A stretch of DNA of 64,000 bases from Oecophyllibacter saccharovorans (GTDB taxonomy: Bacteria > Pseudomonadota > Alphaproteobacteria > Acetobacterales > Acetobacteraceae): the NCBI RefSeq assembly GCF_006542375.1, contig NZ_CP038143.1, forward strand, positions 248,001 through 312,000, given 5' to 3'. Shown one piece after another: positions 8,378 through 14,669 of the stretch; the first letter of the stretch is position 1; each line of letters starts with the position of its first letter. A program made the position numbers and the translations under genes. The notes under the pieces were generated by a model. That model worked only from the letters and a program-made list of their open reading frames with translations. It was not told the origin of the DNA and made no database searches.

Positions 8378-9934
8378 TCAGCCAGCGACAGCCAGACGCT
8401 CGGGTTGCACGGACAGGTCATTTTCACCCTGCAGCAGATACGGGCCAGCTGCCAGGATTTCAATAGCCACCAGCTGGGAAGCAGCGTTTTTGTCTGCAGA
8501 CAGCGGCAGCCAGGCGCGACCGTTGGTCCAGCGGCAGGGGGTCTGCTCAACCACATCCCAACCCGCAAGATCTGCCTGCTGCAGATGGGCGCTTAGATCA
8601 CGGCTTTCATCACCAGCGAATCCGCGCACCTGGCCGACCAGAACACCTAGGTGGCGGCGGTCATCAACAAAGGGGCCGATAGTCTGGTCCGGGCGGGCGG
8701 TGCGGGAGCACACATACACACCGGTAGCGGAAGCCGGCACCTCGAAGGTCACCCAGTTACCATTGCGGCGCTGGGCAGAGAGGCGCTGACCATCCTTCGT
8801 CTCCAGGTACAGATCCGGCTCGGAAGACAGCACGGGCTGAGCCGGCGCTGCGTAACCGGCTGCCTGCGCACGGGCCTGCAGGCGTTCGTAAAGCGGCTGG
8901 ACAAAAGCGGTCTCGACGCAGAGCGGGGCGGCCGCATCATCCCAGCTCTTGCTGCCCACGGAATGGATCTGGAAGGCCGTGCCGGCCGGCATCACGTGCG
9001 GGGTGTCCAGATAGCTTTCGGTCATCGCGCCGTTGGCGTTGATCACGGCGTGGTCCTGCAGCTCGACGTGATAGACATCAAACGCACCCTGGCGGACATC
9101 ACGGACGATGCTGGAGCCGTTGACCAGCATGCGGGCCGGCACGAAGCGGCCATCAAAATACATGCAGTGCTCGGGCGTGACGGTCAGGTCCTGCATCGGC
9201 ACGTTGTCACCCAGCGAATCCTTGCGGAAGGTCACGGGCTGTTCGTCAAGAGAAGCCTGGGAAACCGTCTTGCGCACCAGGGCCTGAAGCGGCGCGAACC
9301 CCTTGCGCCCCTCCTGCCAGGTCGCCACCCGGTCACCCGCCTTCAGGGACTCGACCGCGCGATATCCTTCGGCGGTCTCGATCAGGCTACCGGCCAGAAA
9401 GCAGACAACCACATCCGGCACACCGGAAGTAGCAGCATTCATGCCGGTATCATATTCAGCCCCCTGGTTAGGAGTATCATGCCCATCCGGTAGATTCTGC
9501 TTACCAGTATAGGCATTGGCATCCATATTCTTTACAGAATCTGTCGAAATGCCAATATAGTTATCTCCTGCTACCAGAGAACTCGTACCTTCAGAACCCT
9601 GCGGAGAAAAGATGAGAATGGTGGCACCATCTGGAGTTGTTTTATACCCTACAAAAGCCATCTGCATGTCCACCTCTCCGCCGGACCCATTGACAACATG
9701 AGCTGTCACTATTTGGCCCACTTGAGTGATGGTAGTAGCATTATCAAATGTGATTGATTGAACATCATAGGTTTGATTAAGAGGACCGTACTTTACTTTA
9801 GGATCGCCACTCCAGTCAAAGCCATCGCCTTGACCGTTCGGTCCATTATAGGTGTAAGTACCCATCGCATGGTCCTGGCCATTAGGAGAAGTAGCATCTC
9901 CGAATGTCGTGCCCGCTGGAATCGTTGCAGCCAT
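8378..9934 (-). CDS. Hint_2-domain protein with acquired N-terminal domain
   Basis: 518 residues in three parts. Residues 1 to about 175 form a domain shared with the next gene upstream (10250-10843): FDWSGDP, TILIFSPQG, NAYTG and QNLPDG recur in both. A Hint (hedgehog/intein) module starts at the Cys of VVVCFLAGSLIETAEGYRAV and carries LKAGDRVATW, the TPEHCMYFDGRFVPA histidine motif and HVELQDHAVINANG. A C-terminal region of about 200 residues contains DDRRHLGVLVGQVRG. Hint_2 proteins are common in Acetobacteraceae and are usually linked to secreted or surface proteins; self-cleavage at the Cys is inferred. No double-glycine leader or signal peptide is seen. The ribosome site is GAGGATTTTG before the ATG. 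Confidence 0.85.
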   Translation of the reverse strand: MAATIPAGTTFGDATSPNGQDHAMGTYTYNGPNGQGDGFDWSGDPKVKYGPLNQTYDVQSITFDNATTITQVGQIVTAHVVNGSGGEVDMQMAFVGYKTTPDGATILIFSPQGSEGTSSLVAGDNYIGISTDSVKNMDANAYTGKQNLPDGHDTPNQGAEYDTGMNAATSGVPDVVVCFLAGSLIETAEGYRAVESLKAGDRVATWQEGRKGFAPLQALVRKTVSQASLDEQPVTFRKDSLGDNVPMQDLTVTPEHCMYFDGRFVPARMLVNGSSIVRDVRQGAFDVYHVELQDHAVINANGAMTESYLDTPHVMPAGTAFQIHSVGSKSWDDAAAPLCVETAFVQPLYERLQARAQAAGYAAPAQPVLSSEPDLYLETKDGQRLSAQRRNGNWVTFEVPASATGVYVCSRTARPDQTIGPFVDDRRHLGVLVGQVRGFAGDESRDLSAHLQQADLAGWDVVEQTPCRWTNGRAWLPLSADKNAASQLVAIEILAAGPYLLQGENDLSVQPERLAVAG

Positions 9935-9974
9935 AATTCAAAATCCTCGCAAGAAAGAAGGTAAGAGATAAATT

Positions 9975-10003
9975 ATCTTAAGATACCCTTCTCACCTTCA
10001 CAA
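9975..10003 (-). promoter_or_regulatory. Candidate promoter of the Hint gene
   Basis: On the minus strand TTGTGA (-35, complement of 9998-10003) and TAAGAT (-10, complement of 9975-9980) are 17 bases apart. The -10 sits in the perfect palindrome TATCTTAAGATA, a possible operator. A very similar arrangement precedes the stand-alone paralogue at 10917-10946, which supports the call. The remaining 9935-10249 gap holds the terminator and ORF remnant listed separately. Confidence 0.5.
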
Positions 10004-10049
10004 CCAGAAATTAACCTGTTTCTCAAATAAAAAGTGTCTTAAAAACAGG

Positions 10050-10081
10050 AATACCCAGAGAACCGGAGCTCTCTGGGTATT
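10050..10081 (-). terminator. Terminator copy A of the bacteriocin/Hint locus
   Basis: AATACCCAGAGA (10050-10061) pairs with TCTCTGGGTATT (10070-10081) around an 8-base loop. On the minus strand it is followed by CCTGTTTTTAAG, a uridine tract. The same stem with the same flanks recurs at 11000-11032, so the 3' region has been duplicated. Confidence 0.7.
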
Positions 10082-10122
10082 TTCCCAGCGTACCTAGATT
10101 TTCAGCCAGGTGGCGCGAAGAA

Positions 10123-10270
10123 TCAGGCCTGATTCAAACTTGACAGTGACCAATAAGCCTCAAGATTTTCTTGAAGAAAATATGAAGCCCAAGGATGAAT
10201 AATCTCAAAATCATCCTTTAATTCTTACTGCAGGTATTCCAGCCATTTTTCAGATGAAAATGATTCCTGA
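10123..10270 (-). pseudogene. Decayed ORF downstream of the stand-alone domain gene
   Basis: On the minus strand, in a frame shifted from the preceding gene, the codons read SSEKWLEYLQ, a TAA stop (10225-10227), then ELKDDFEIIHPWASYFLQEN and on to a TGA at 10123-10125. The 33-codon segment after the TAA has no usable start codon and a protein-like composition. Its stop codon and the following DNA align with the stop and 3' flank of the first bacteriocin gene. It could be the remnant of a lost small gene or of a longer form of the preceding protein. Function unknown. Confidence 0.35.
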
Positions 10271-10843
10271 AGGAACGTCGGAGATAGCAGCATTCATGCC
10301 GTCATCGTATTCAGCCCCCTGATTAGGCGTGTTCGTCCCATCGGGGAGATTCTGCTGACCGGTGTAAGCATTGGCGGACATGGCGCTGAGGGTAGAAGAA
10401 GCAATGCCAACGTATTTGTTACCCGGCACCAGGGTTGTTGGACCATCCGTCGTCGCCCCGCCCTGCGGAGAGAAGATAAGAATGGTAGTACCATCCGGAG
10501 TTTCGTTAAAGCCAACATAAGTCATAACTACATCGAAGACTTCACCGCTGGTGTCATCCACCACCTGGGTGTTCACCGGCTGGCTCAACTTGGTGATTTC
10601 CGCACCAACCTTCTGGCCGTCCTTGGTGATTTCCCCACTATCAGGGAAAGTAATTGAAGCGACAACAAGCCTTCTGCTCATAGCACCGATATTGATTCTG
10701 AACTGGGGGTCGCCACTCCAGTCGAAGGAATCACCCTGACCCTCCGGCCCTTCATAGACATAAGTACCCAGAGCATGTTCGCTACCGGTATTTGAGCTGA
10801 CATCATCAGCGAAAACGACAGACGGTCTAATAATAGCAGTCAT
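10250..10843 (-). CDS. Stand-alone paralogue of the Hint protein's N-terminal domain
   Basis: A 197-residue protein of unknown function. Nearly its whole length aligns with the first 175 residues of the Hint protein downstream: GTYVYEGPEGQGDSFDWSGD against GTYTYNGPNGQGDGFDWSGD, and PDGTTILIFSPQG, QNLPDGTNTPNQGAEYDDGM against their counterparts. It ends DVPSGIIFI, at exactly the point where the partner enters its Hint module (GVPDVVVCF). It is acidic, has one obvious hydrophobic residue cluster only at the end, and lacks a signal peptide or double-glycine leader. It is lower in GC than most genes here. The ribosome site AAGGGAAACC precedes the ATG. The domain may be secreted by the neighbouring exporter, but that is inference. 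Confidence 0.8.
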   Translation of the reverse strand: MTAIIRPSVVFADDVSSNTGSEHALGTYVYEGPEGQGDSFDWSGDPQFRINIGAMSRRLVVASITFPDSGEITKDGQKVGAEITKLSQPVNTQVVDDTSGEVFDVVMTYVGFNETPDGTTILIFSPQGGATTDGPTTLVPGNKYVGIASSTLSAMSANAYTGQQNLPDGTNTPNQGAEYDDGMNAAISDVPSGIIFI

Positions 10844-10916
10844 TATTCAGGTTTCCCTTAAAGTAAATAAAAGTAGAGCCACTCCTATTACAGGACGTTA
10901 TCTCTCTACCCTTATT

Positions 10917-10946
10917 ATTTTAAGGTGCCGTTTTCCCCACCCACAA
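10917..10946 (-). promoter_or_regulatory. Candidate promoter of the stand-alone domain gene
   Basis: Minus-strand TTGTGG (-35, complement of 10941-10946) and TAAAAT (-10, complement of 10917-10922) are 18 bases apart, about 75 bases upstream of the ATG. The flanks (AATTCTGATTGTGG and AAGGGTA) resemble those of the Hint gene promoter. Confidence 0.5.
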
Positions 10947-10999
10947 TCAGAATTGAAACTGCTGGGTATGAGGGAGCTGAACATGACTTCAAAAACAGA

Positions 11000-11032
11000 A
11001 ATACCCAGAGAGCCGAAACTCTCTGGGCATTC
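11000..11032 (-). terminator. Terminator copy B, end of the bacteriocin gene pair
   Basis: AATACCCAGAGAG pairs with CTCTCTGGGCATT around a short loop, about 40 bases after the stop of the first-listed bacteriocin gene. Minus-strand read-out continues into TTCTGTTTTTGAAG. It is a near copy of the element at 10050-10081. Confidence 0.75.
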
Positions 11033-11072
11033 TTCTAACTCACCTTGCTTTTCAGCACAGTGAAGGAAGAAA

Positions 11073-11426
11073 TCAGGTCAGGGAGCTGCCGCCACCCGCA
11101 CCGGCATTGGCCGGGGAGATCGTGCCGCTGGTGATGCCCTGCATGATCTGCTTCTGGACATCAGCGGTGCCGGAGTTACCGTTAACCGCACCCAGGATCG
11201 CACCACCGATAGCACCGTAGGCGGCGCCGTAGATCACGCCAACCAGGTTGCCGACGGGGCCCAGGCCGACCTGGCCGCCGTTGCTGCCACCGAAGCGACC
11301 ACCGATGATGGCGCCGGCTTCACCGCAATCAGCAGCCATGTTGATGGCGCCAGCGACGGAGTCCACGAAACCCAGGGAGAAACCACCGGAGACTTCTTCA
11401 ACTTCGAAAATGTTAAGTTCCTGCAT
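11073..11426 (-). CDS. Double-glycine-leader bacteriocin precursor, peptide A
   Basis: A 117-residue precursor. The first 15 residues MQELNIFEVEEVSGG are a classic double-glycine leader (M-R/Q-E-L...E..VSGG), as in microcin V and class IIb/IIc bacteriocins. Cleavage after Gly15 would give about 102 residues. The mature part is rich in Gly and small hydrophobics with repeated GxxxG spacing (GAIIGGRFGGSNGG, GNLVG, AIGGAILGAVNG), a single Cys in AADCGEAG and a Ser/Gly-rich end. Such peptides usually insert in target membranes. It follows peptide B in one transcription unit (78-base gap) and has AAGGATTATCCTC before the ATG. Family placement is strong; target and activity are unknown. Confidence 0.88.
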   Translation of the reverse strand: MQELNIFEVEEVSGGFSLGFVDSVAGAINMAADCGEAGAIIGGRFGGSNGGQVGLGPVGNLVGVIYGAAYGAIGGAILGAVNGNSGTADVQKQIMQGITSGTISPANAGAGGGSSLT

Positions 11427-11458
11427 GAGGATAATCCTTCAAAAAATGTTTTCTGGTT

Positions 11459-11483
11459 CTTTCAGGCCTAATAGACCTGAAAG
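11459..11483 (-). promoter_or_regulatory. Hairpin between the two bacteriocin genes
   Basis: CTTTCAGG (11459-11466) pairs with CCTGAAAG (11476-11483) around a 9-base loop, and a second small stem TTTCCC-TTA-GGGAAA (11488-11502) lies next to the stop of peptide B. Neither is followed by a uridine run on the minus strand, so they look like mRNA-processing or stabilising hairpins, not full terminators. They could set the ratio of the two peptides. Confidence 0.4.
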
Positions 11484-11504
11484 TTAATTTCCCTTAGGGA
11501 AAAA

Positions 11505-11834
11505 TCAGATGCCGCCGCCGGTCACGATGCTGCCGCTGACGATGCCCTTAACGGCATTCGCCTCAACCTGAGCTTCACCGGACTGACCGTTCACGAAGCC
11601 CTGGGCCACGCCAGCAATGGTGCCACCGATGGCGCCACCGACGGTGCCAACCAGGTTGCCGAACAGGCCGATGCCGATCACGCCGCCGTTGCTGCCACCG
11701 AAGCGACCGCCGTAGATGGCGCCGGTCCAGCCGGAGATCATGCCATAGTTGATGGCACCGGCGAGGGAATCAGCGAAGCCCTGGCTCAGGCCACCGGAGA
11801 CTTCTTCAACTTCGAAAATGTTAAGTTCCTGCAT
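11505..11834 (-). CDS. Double-glycine-leader bacteriocin precursor, peptide B
   Basis: A 109-residue precursor and the first gene of the pair. It has the same leader, MQELNIFEVEEVSGG, encoded by identical DNA to peptide A, giving a mature product of about 94 residues. The mature part shares GAIYGGRFGGSNGG, GNLVG and GGAIGG with peptide A and is also Gly-rich with GxxxG repeats, but has no Cys and carries a Trp (SGWTGAIYGG). Two non-identical GxxxG peptides side by side is the hallmark of two-peptide bacteriocins. GGAGTATTGAA precedes the ATG. The exporter with matching C39 peptidase is 5 kb away. Whether the two peptides act together is untested. Confidence 0.88.
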   Translation of the reverse strand: MQELNIFEVEEVSGGLSQGFADSLAGAINYGMISGWTGAIYGGRFGGSNGGVIGIGLFGNLVGTVGGAIGGTIAGVAQGFVNGQSGEAQVEANAVKGIVSGSIVTGGGI

Positions 11835-11959
11835 TTCAATACTCCATGCATTAAGATTTAAGTGACCCTCCCGCAGCCTCTTGAGAACCTACCGGGAACC
11901 TCTCTTTGGGCCCCTTTCGAGTTCCTCACCGCTGAGGCCGTCTCGGGATCACGACTCTT

Positions 11960-12350
11960 TCTTAACAGAAGCTAATGAGATTTGAAAAGAGTTTTTTAGG
12001 AATTGTTAACCACAAATAGTTCACATTTCACATTACTGTTCTGCAGATCAGGAAAATTTACTTAGTCAATATAAGAAATATTAAAATAAAACCAAAATAA
12101 ATTATGGAATTTCATATTTCATTTACATAATTATACATGAAAAATTATGACAATTATGGGGAAATTTGAAGACAGTTCTAGTTCTCTCCTATATTCAACT
12201 GAAATTCCTCATGCCATTTAATTATAATATACCTGAATAATATTGCTTAACATTCTGTCATGAAACGGAAAATATGTATGAACATTCTCAAAATAAAGTC
12301 ATACCAGACGAATTTATTCCTAAAACATTAAACCCATTTTCAGCGCGTTT
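11960..12350 (-). other. AT-rich non-coding stretch upstream of the bacteriocin genes
   Basis: A run of about 390 bases very rich in A and T (for example around 12061-12130), in contrast to the GC-rich flanks. No ORF above about 25 codons with a plausible ribosome site was found on either strand. It may hold the promoter and regulator sites of the bacteriocin genes; the 130 bases next to peptide B (11835-11960) are GC-rich leader sequence. Strand given is that of the presumed target genes. Confidence 0.5.
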
Positions 12351-12418
12351 TTCTCAATCCAGGCCAAAAAAAATTCACCTGGAAGGCAATTTTTCTGTTT
12401 TTTTCCGTTTTTTCTGGT

Positions 12419-12624
12419 GATTCGCAGGAAGAATCGGGCTTTTCAGACCCTTTTAGAAGCCCTCCATTCCCCACCTGGAAGGAGCCAAAAGGGCTTTTTG
12501 CAGCCTGATTCGCCCTAAATGCCCTACGGACACGGACCATTTTGCCGAATCCTGACCCTGATTCGCTCTTTTCGACCGAACGAATCAGCGCAAATCCGCA
12601 AACGTCCAGTTCAGGACCCGATTC
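12419..12624. repeat. Cluster of seven GANTC sites
   Basis: GANTC occurs at 12419, 12431, 12507, 12547, 12560, 12582 and 12620, seven times in 206 bases where less than one is expected by chance. GANTC is the CcrM methylation site of many alphaproteobacteria. An open frame of 130 codons across it on the minus strand is not protein-like. The rest of the gap to the tRNA shows nothing recognisable. Confidence 0.55.
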
Positions 12625-12853
12625 AAGCCGGTCTAGGAGGCCCTCTGCCCCTGCATGACCTGAGCTCCACACCCTGATGAGGACTGGCTCATAATAAGAG
12701 AGATGGGCGAATCGCTTTTGCTCTGCATGCACCCGCTACCATCTGGCTCCGCCCCGTATGAGGGGCAACGCAAGCAGCAGAGAACACACCTGATCCCTCA
12801 AGGGATCGGCCAGCACGCAGATAAAAACAGTTTTGCAAAATCAGGAAAGGCAG

Positions 12854-12930
12854 TGGCGCGCCCTGCTGGATTCGAACCAGCGACCCACAGCTTAGAAGGC
12901 TGTTGCTCTATCCAGCTGAGCTAAGGGCGC
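12854..12930 (-). tRNA. tRNA-Arg (anticodon TCT)
   Basis: The minus strand folds as a 77-base cloverleaf: acceptor GCGCCCT/AGGGCGC, D arm GCTC/GAGC, anticodon stem ACAGC/GCTGT around loop CTTCTAA (anticodon TCT), T arm GCTGG-TTCGAAT-CCAGC, discriminator G and an encoded CCA. Confidence 0.97.
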
Positions 12931-13010
12931 GAAAACCTGCATGGGCGCTCAAAGGCCAGCAGGAAGAAACAACTGAACCAGGGCTTAGCGCCGAGAGGGT
13001 TCAGGATCTC

Positions 13011-13087
13011 TGGTCGGGGCGCCCGGATTCGAACCGGGGGCCTCTTGTTCCCAAAACAAGCGCGCTACCAGGCTGCGCTACGCCCCG
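13011..13087 (-). tRNA. tRNA-Pro (anticodon TGG)
   Basis: A 77-base cloverleaf on the minus strand: acceptor CGGGGCG/CGCCCCG, D arm GCGC/GCGC, anticodon stem CTTGT/ACAAG around TTTGGGA (anticodon TGG), T arm CCCGG-TTCGAAT-CCGGG, and an encoded CCA. An upstream TATATAAG near 13180 could be its -10. Confidence 0.97.
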
Positions 13088-13240
13088 ACTGAGTGAGGCG
13101 GAGACTAGCTTTTCTCCTCCCCACAAACAAGAGCGCCAGAAAAGCGGCTTTTGCGACCTCTTCTCTCTGCACCCTCTTATATAAGACAGCGCCATTGACC
13201 CGGGACATATAAGGCAGACCTTCGGGAAGGCGCGCAGGCG

Positions 13241-13810
13241 TCAGCCCTGGTCGTTCTTGTTGAGAGGGGGCACGAAAAGCGGTGCAGTGTCCCAGGGGAA
13301 CAGCACCCAGGTGTCCTGCGCCACTTCCATAACGTAATGATCGGTAAACGGCATGCCTTCAGGCTTGGCATACAGGCAGGCAAACACGGCCTTAGGCAGC
13401 CTTTCGCGCACGTAACGCGCGGTTACCCCTGAATCGACCAGGTCATCAACAATCAGAAAGCCTTCTCCATCACCCGCCGCTTCCGGTGCCTTGAGCGTAT
13501 GGGGCTCGTGTTGGGTCCCCGCTTCACCGGCATAGCTGGCCACTGAAATGGTTTCGATCAGCCGGCAGCCAAGTTCACGGGCTAGAATCGCTGCCGGGAT
13601 AAGCCCACCTCGCGTGATGGCCACCAATCCCTTGAAAGGCGGATGGGTCTGCATGAGCGCCGCAGCCAGCTGGCGCGCATCGCGGTGCAGCTGGTCCCAG
13701 GTGACAGTGGCATAATGCACTGTGGCGGGCGTCATGGGCGCTGGCTCTTGCGGGATGGCAGCAGCGGGAGAATCCGGGGCGGAAGGCTTGGCGGGATGAG
13801 ATGCAGTCAT
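13241..13810 (-). CDS. gpt: Xanthine-guanine phosphoribosyltransferase
   Basis: Purine salvage enzyme that joins guanine or xanthine to PRPP in the cytoplasm. The PRPP-binding loop FLIVDDLVDSGVTA, the early VAITRGGLIPAAILARELGC, and the end KPEGMPFTDHYV...DTWVLFPWD align closely in order with E. coli Gpt. The first 30 residues are Pro/Ala-rich and extra relative to E. coli; an internal ATG (MTPATVHYATV) would give a normal-length protein, so the start is uncertain. It stands alone between tRNA genes. Confidence 0.93.
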   Translation of the reverse strand: MTASHPAKPSAPDSPAAAIPQEPAPMTPATVHYATVTWDQLHRDARQLAAALMQTHPPFKGLVAITRGGLIPAAILARELGCRLIETISVASYAGEAGTQHEPHTLKAPEAAGDGEGFLIVDDLVDSGVTARYVRERLPKAVFACLYAKPEGMPFTDHYVMEVAQDTWVLFPWDTAPLFVPPLNKNDQG

Positions 13811-13905
13811 GAGCTTTCATCTGCCTTTATTGGCCATAATTTGCAACCGGCCTGTGCATTCTGGGCACCCCCTTCTTTACGCATCTCCTAGCGTACACTC
13901 TCTTA

Positions 13906-13935
13906 TATATGTGGCCTCTTTTCAGGGACCTTGAA
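13906..13935 (-). promoter_or_regulatory. Candidate gpt promoter
   Basis: Minus-strand TTCAAG (complement of 13930-13935) and CATATA (complement of 13906-13911), 18 bases apart, about 95 bases upstream of the gpt start. The surrounding TATATAAGAG is echoed near 13180 upstream of tRNA-Pro. Matches to consensus are only moderate. Confidence 0.35.
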
Positions 13936-13962
13936 TTTCAGTAGAGCGGTAGCTCAAAAAGA

Positions 13963-13988
13963 AAAGCCCGACCAAAAGGCCGGGCTTT
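13963..13988 (-). terminator. Terminator of tRNA-Asn
   Basis: AAAGCCCG (13963-13970) pairs with CGGGCTTT (13981-13988). On the minus strand the stem is followed by TTCTTTTTGAG, a clear uridine tract. It lies about 45 bases past the end of the tRNA. Confidence 0.85.
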
Positions 13989-14034
13989 GCTGATCCCCAA
14001 GGGGCAAATTCTATAAATAGGTCTTCAGTAAAAA

Positions 14035-14110
14035 TGGCTCCCGAAGTAGGACTCGAACCTACGACCCAGCGATTAACAGTCGCTTGCTCTACCAACTGAG
14101 CTATTCGGGA
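14035..14110 (-). tRNA. tRNA-Asn (anticodon GTT)
   Basis: A 76-base cloverleaf on the minus strand: acceptor TCCCGAA/TTCGGGA, D arm GCTC/GAGC, anticodon stem AGCGA/TCGCT around CTGTTAA (anticodon GTT), T arm GTAGG-TTCGAGT-CCTAC and an encoded CCA. Confidence 0.97.
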
Positions 14111-14198
14111 ACGGATGAGGAGTATGTATCCCACTCTCCCGAAGCGGTAAAGCCCCTTTTTAAGGGTTTTCCATTTTCCCTCCGAGGTTGCGCACGCC

Positions 14199-14669
14199 TT
14201 ACAGTTCTTCCCGACCTTCCGTCGCCAGCTGGTCCACCAGGTCATTCTCCGGATTGCCGGAATGTCCCTTGACCCAGACCCACTCCACCTGATGACGCGC
14301 TGCCGCCTGCAGGAGACGTTGCCAGAGTTCCCGGTTGGCAACCGGGTCACCCGCCGCATTGCGCCAGTTTCGTTTCTGCCAACCCACATGCCAGGTGGTT
14401 ACCCCATTACGTACATAAGTACTGTCCGTATGCAGCCGCACCCGGCAGGGGCGGCTGAGCGTTTCCAAGGCGATGGCCGCGGCCGTCAGCTCCATCTGGT
14501 TATTGGTCGTCTCGACCGCGCCGCCCCGCAGCTGGCGCTCCCGCCCGCGCCAGCGCAGCAGCACCCCCCAGCCGCCCGGTCCCGGATTGGGCTTGCAGCC
14601 ACCATCAGTCCAGATCTGGACGATTTCACGTTCTGCAGGGTCAGAGTTCTTCTCAACGGTCTCATTCAT
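14199..14669 (-). CDS. rnhA: Ribonuclease HI
   Basis: Cleaves the RNA strand of RNA-DNA hybrids, removing primers and R-loops. All four acidic catalytic residues are present: Asp22 in WTDGGCKPNPGPGG, Glu60 in NNQMELTAA, Asp82 in LHTDSTYV and the final Asp in GNPENDLVDQLA. The basic handle region (TTWHVGWQKRNWRN) is also there. The 156-residue length is normal for the family. Its ATG overlaps the thrB stop by four bases (ATGA), so it is translated together with thrB, a pairing seen in other alphaproteobacteria. Confidence 0.97.
   Translation of the reverse strand: MNETVEKNSDPAEREIVQIWTDGGCKPNPGPGGWGVLLRWRGRERQLRGGAVETTNNQMELTAAAIALETLSRPCRVRLHTDSTYVRNGVTTWHVGWQKRNWRNAAGDPVANRELWQRLLQAAARHQVEWVWVKGHSGNPENDLVDQLATEGREEL

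Noticed and set aside
12001-12130. Replication origin
   Set aside because: AT-rich with one near DnaA box, but no box cluster and no dnaA, hemE or other origin marker genes nearby.
12340-12732. 130-codon open frame on the minus strand
   Set aside because: The translation is low in hydrophobic order, matches nothing, has no ribosome site and coincides with the GANTC cluster; treated as chance.
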